The notes under the pieces were generated by a model that saw only the letters and a list, made by a program, of their open reading frames with translations, was not told where the DNA came from and made no database searches. From Stichopus chloronotus (lineage: Eukaryota; Echinodermata; Holothuroidea; Aspidochirotida; Stichopodidae), in assembly GCA_021234535.1 (NCBI GenBank), contig CM037836.1, forward strand, positions 16,041,111-16,105,110: a stretch of 64,000 nucleotides of DNA, written 5' to 3'. Position 1 is the first letter of the stretch; every line of letters starts with the position of its first letter. Below are positions 63,301-64,000 of this stretch, piece after piece. A program made the translations under genes and the position numbers.

Positions 63301-63879
63301 TGAACAAAAATACTGAGAAAAATAAAACACATGAACGAACAGATAAAGATACCTTGGAGCATACTGATAGTTTTTTTAAGCTTAACTGACCAGAAAGAGG
63401 AAATATTAGGTAATTCCTTAGTTACATACTTTAAGTTGGTACTTAAAGAGTAAATAGTATAATACAGCTTATTGTGATACTATCGTATTTGTCTTAAGCC
63501 AACCGATACATAGGTATGCTTTTTCTTGTACTTAGTTGTAGAATAAGGACGACCATATGTACAGACGAACACACAGCCAAATTGAAGTCATCTGCACTAT
63601 GATTGACAAAGTCACTTTTCAAGTTGGTGAAGCCTTTTTTAGACACTTAGAGAACTGTCAAAACAATAAAAGTTATTGTAAAGTTACTTATGTGAGATAC
63701 TTGCTGCAACTATAGGATGCTCCAAGTCCTTTATGACATCAGATAACATATTGAGAATAAAGGTTATACTTAGAACTAGTGACTTAAAGTAGGTACTTTT
63801 TTGCCACCGCAATCCACAAAGTGTTCTTTGCATGCTTCTTGGGCACTCCTCTCCTGCATGAAGGACACGAATCCAAAGC
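48341..63879 (-). CDS. hnRNP A/B-like RNA-binding protein, 5' part outside window
   Basis: Nuclear RNA-binding protein acting in splicing and mRNA handling. Visible coding exons in gene order: 63879-63797, 61601-61454, 59315-59274, 58623-58378, 54949-54832 (frame-breaking, listed separately), 54369-54274, 48534-48341; GT-AG introns. The first visible exon ends an RRM: RNP1 residues FGFVSF, then a helix and GGKK, continuing VECKPARKQ in the next exon. The rest is a Gly/Tyr/Asn/Gln-rich tail (GNFGG, GGYGG, GYNNQY, GGPYGG repeats), as in hnRNP A1, A2/B1 and A3, ending QQYHPYRR with a Pro-Tyr that may belong to a PY-type nuclear signal. Exons of 42, 246 and 96 nt are all phase 1-1, so they can be skipped or joined in any set without loss of frame. 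Without the 118-nt exon about 268 residues are visible. The upstream RRM(s) and start lie beyond 64000. The exact paralogue is not resolved; Musashi- or DAZAP1-like relatives are less likely given the tail. Confidence 0.88.
48535..54273 (-). other. Large last intron of the hnRNP-like gene
   Basis: This 5.7-kb intron contains no recognised gene or clear transposon. An open frame of 147 codons at 51228-51671 on the minus strand matches no family and has no splice support. A G-run lies near 49821. Its size and low repeat content compared with neighbouring regions could reflect splicing control elements; that is inference. Confidence 0.4.
54832..54949 (-). other. Frame-breaking 118-nt glycine-rich exon
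   Basis: It has good splice sites (TTTTCAG at the start, GTGAGC after the end) and encodes the same Gly-rich tail type, but 118 is not a multiple of three. The incoming frame reads Gly/Tyr/Asn-rich to AAC-AAA-CAG and then stops at TAA, 54872-54870. The frame one base over reads SQGGDPYSGNNSGGG and matches the outgoing phase. So the exon holds one extra base near 54900, or it is a poison exon. The stop lies more than 50 nt before the final junction, so a transcript that includes it should be open to nonsense-mediated decay. Confidence 0.7.
60290..60850 (-). repeat. About 240-bp tandem repeat in hnRNP intron
   Basis: Two full units and part of a third, beginning near 60296, 60542 and 60779, share CATRAGCATGCAGCA, GTGTGTCAACACTGAGGACG-like and GCTGGATRACAAAGCAA words. 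It lies in the intron 61453-59316. Confidence 0.7.
62050..63040 (+). mobile_element. Tandem-core-(CA)n-hairpin element, copy 3
   Basis: Diverged monomers about 130-140 bp long share TTCTTGAGRTACTGTGTTTA, CAAGGGTTTCAAAGTTTGAC and CTCTGCTGACCT (anchors near 62082, 62365, 62485, 62620 and 62755). They are followed by a CA-rich microsatellite at about 62800-62870, a flank of about 130 bp, and a hairpin at 63007-63040 with a perfect 15-bp stem (TTCACACATGTCATT) and a 4-nt loop. The order of parts matches copy 2 at 30385-31002, though the sequence differs. It lies in the intron between the RRM exon and the next hnRNP exon. Confidence 0.5.
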
Positions 63880-64000
63880 CTAGACGGGAAGGTAGGTAGC
63901 ATAGATGATGATAAACTTAGCTTAGCTACACATACCTTAAAACTCATAAACTCACGTAACTCAACAAGAAAAGATAAACAAGTGAAAGGAACAATGCATG
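63880..64000 (-). other. Intron of the hnRNP-like gene running out of the window
   Basis: The acceptor (CCCGTCTAG) ends at 63880. Beyond it no further exon is visible before the window ends; the rest of the RRM must lie at higher coordinates. Confidence 0.5.

Noticed and set aside
1..64000. CRISPR arrays, operons, bacterial promoters, prophage or viral genes
   Set aside because: The genes are spliced and animal-type; the tandem arrays lack regular short repeats with unique spacers, and no viral or toxin gene was recognised.

Overview
This is a window of animal nuclear DNA. It is AT-rich, its genes are sparse, and they are split by GT-AG introns. The spaces between genes are full of minisatellites, non-autonomous DNA transposons and long G or C homopolymers. 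Gene content and repeat style suggest a marine invertebrate deuterostome, perhaps an echinoderm; that placement is inference. I found no bacterial, viral or RNA gene. Exon joins were made by hand from splice sites, codon phase and family similarity.

Region by region. (1) 770-9961, minus strand: a complete dual oxidase maturation factor (DUOXA) gene, nine coding exons, 530 residues, with a possible 413-residue form if intron 7 is retained. (2) 10-19.9 kb: no gene recognised; a short hAT-like element and a hairpin/(TG)n/tandem-core element. (3) 19945-24642 and 32235-35790, plus strand: two tandem short-chain dehydrogenase/reductase genes of the SDR16C/RDH-like type, each 312 residues. Their five coding exons have identical lengths (14, 463, 245, 123 and 94 nt). 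(4) 36-40.3 kb: tandem repeats, a hAT-type MITE with an 8-bp target duplication, and a small palindromic MITE. (5) 40977-42431, minus strand: an intronless 484-codon gene of unknown function. (6) 46.5-63.9 kb, minus strand: the 3' part of an hnRNP A/B-type RNA-binding protein gene. It holds the end of an RRM, a modular glycine-rich tail made of phase-1 exons, and a long 3' UTR. One 118-nt exon breaks frame and carries a premature stop.

The genes do not form one pathway. DUOXA acts in ER maturation of the hydrogen-peroxide-producing DUOX enzyme. The SDR pair probably oxidises or reduces retinoids or other lipids at the ER or lipid droplets. The hnRNP acts in RNA processing. The observations most worth a second look are the possible poison exon or indel in the hnRNP gene, the exact exon-length conservation of the SDR pair, the two alternative DUOXA tails, and three repeat elements that share a tandem core, CA microsatellite and terminal hairpin.
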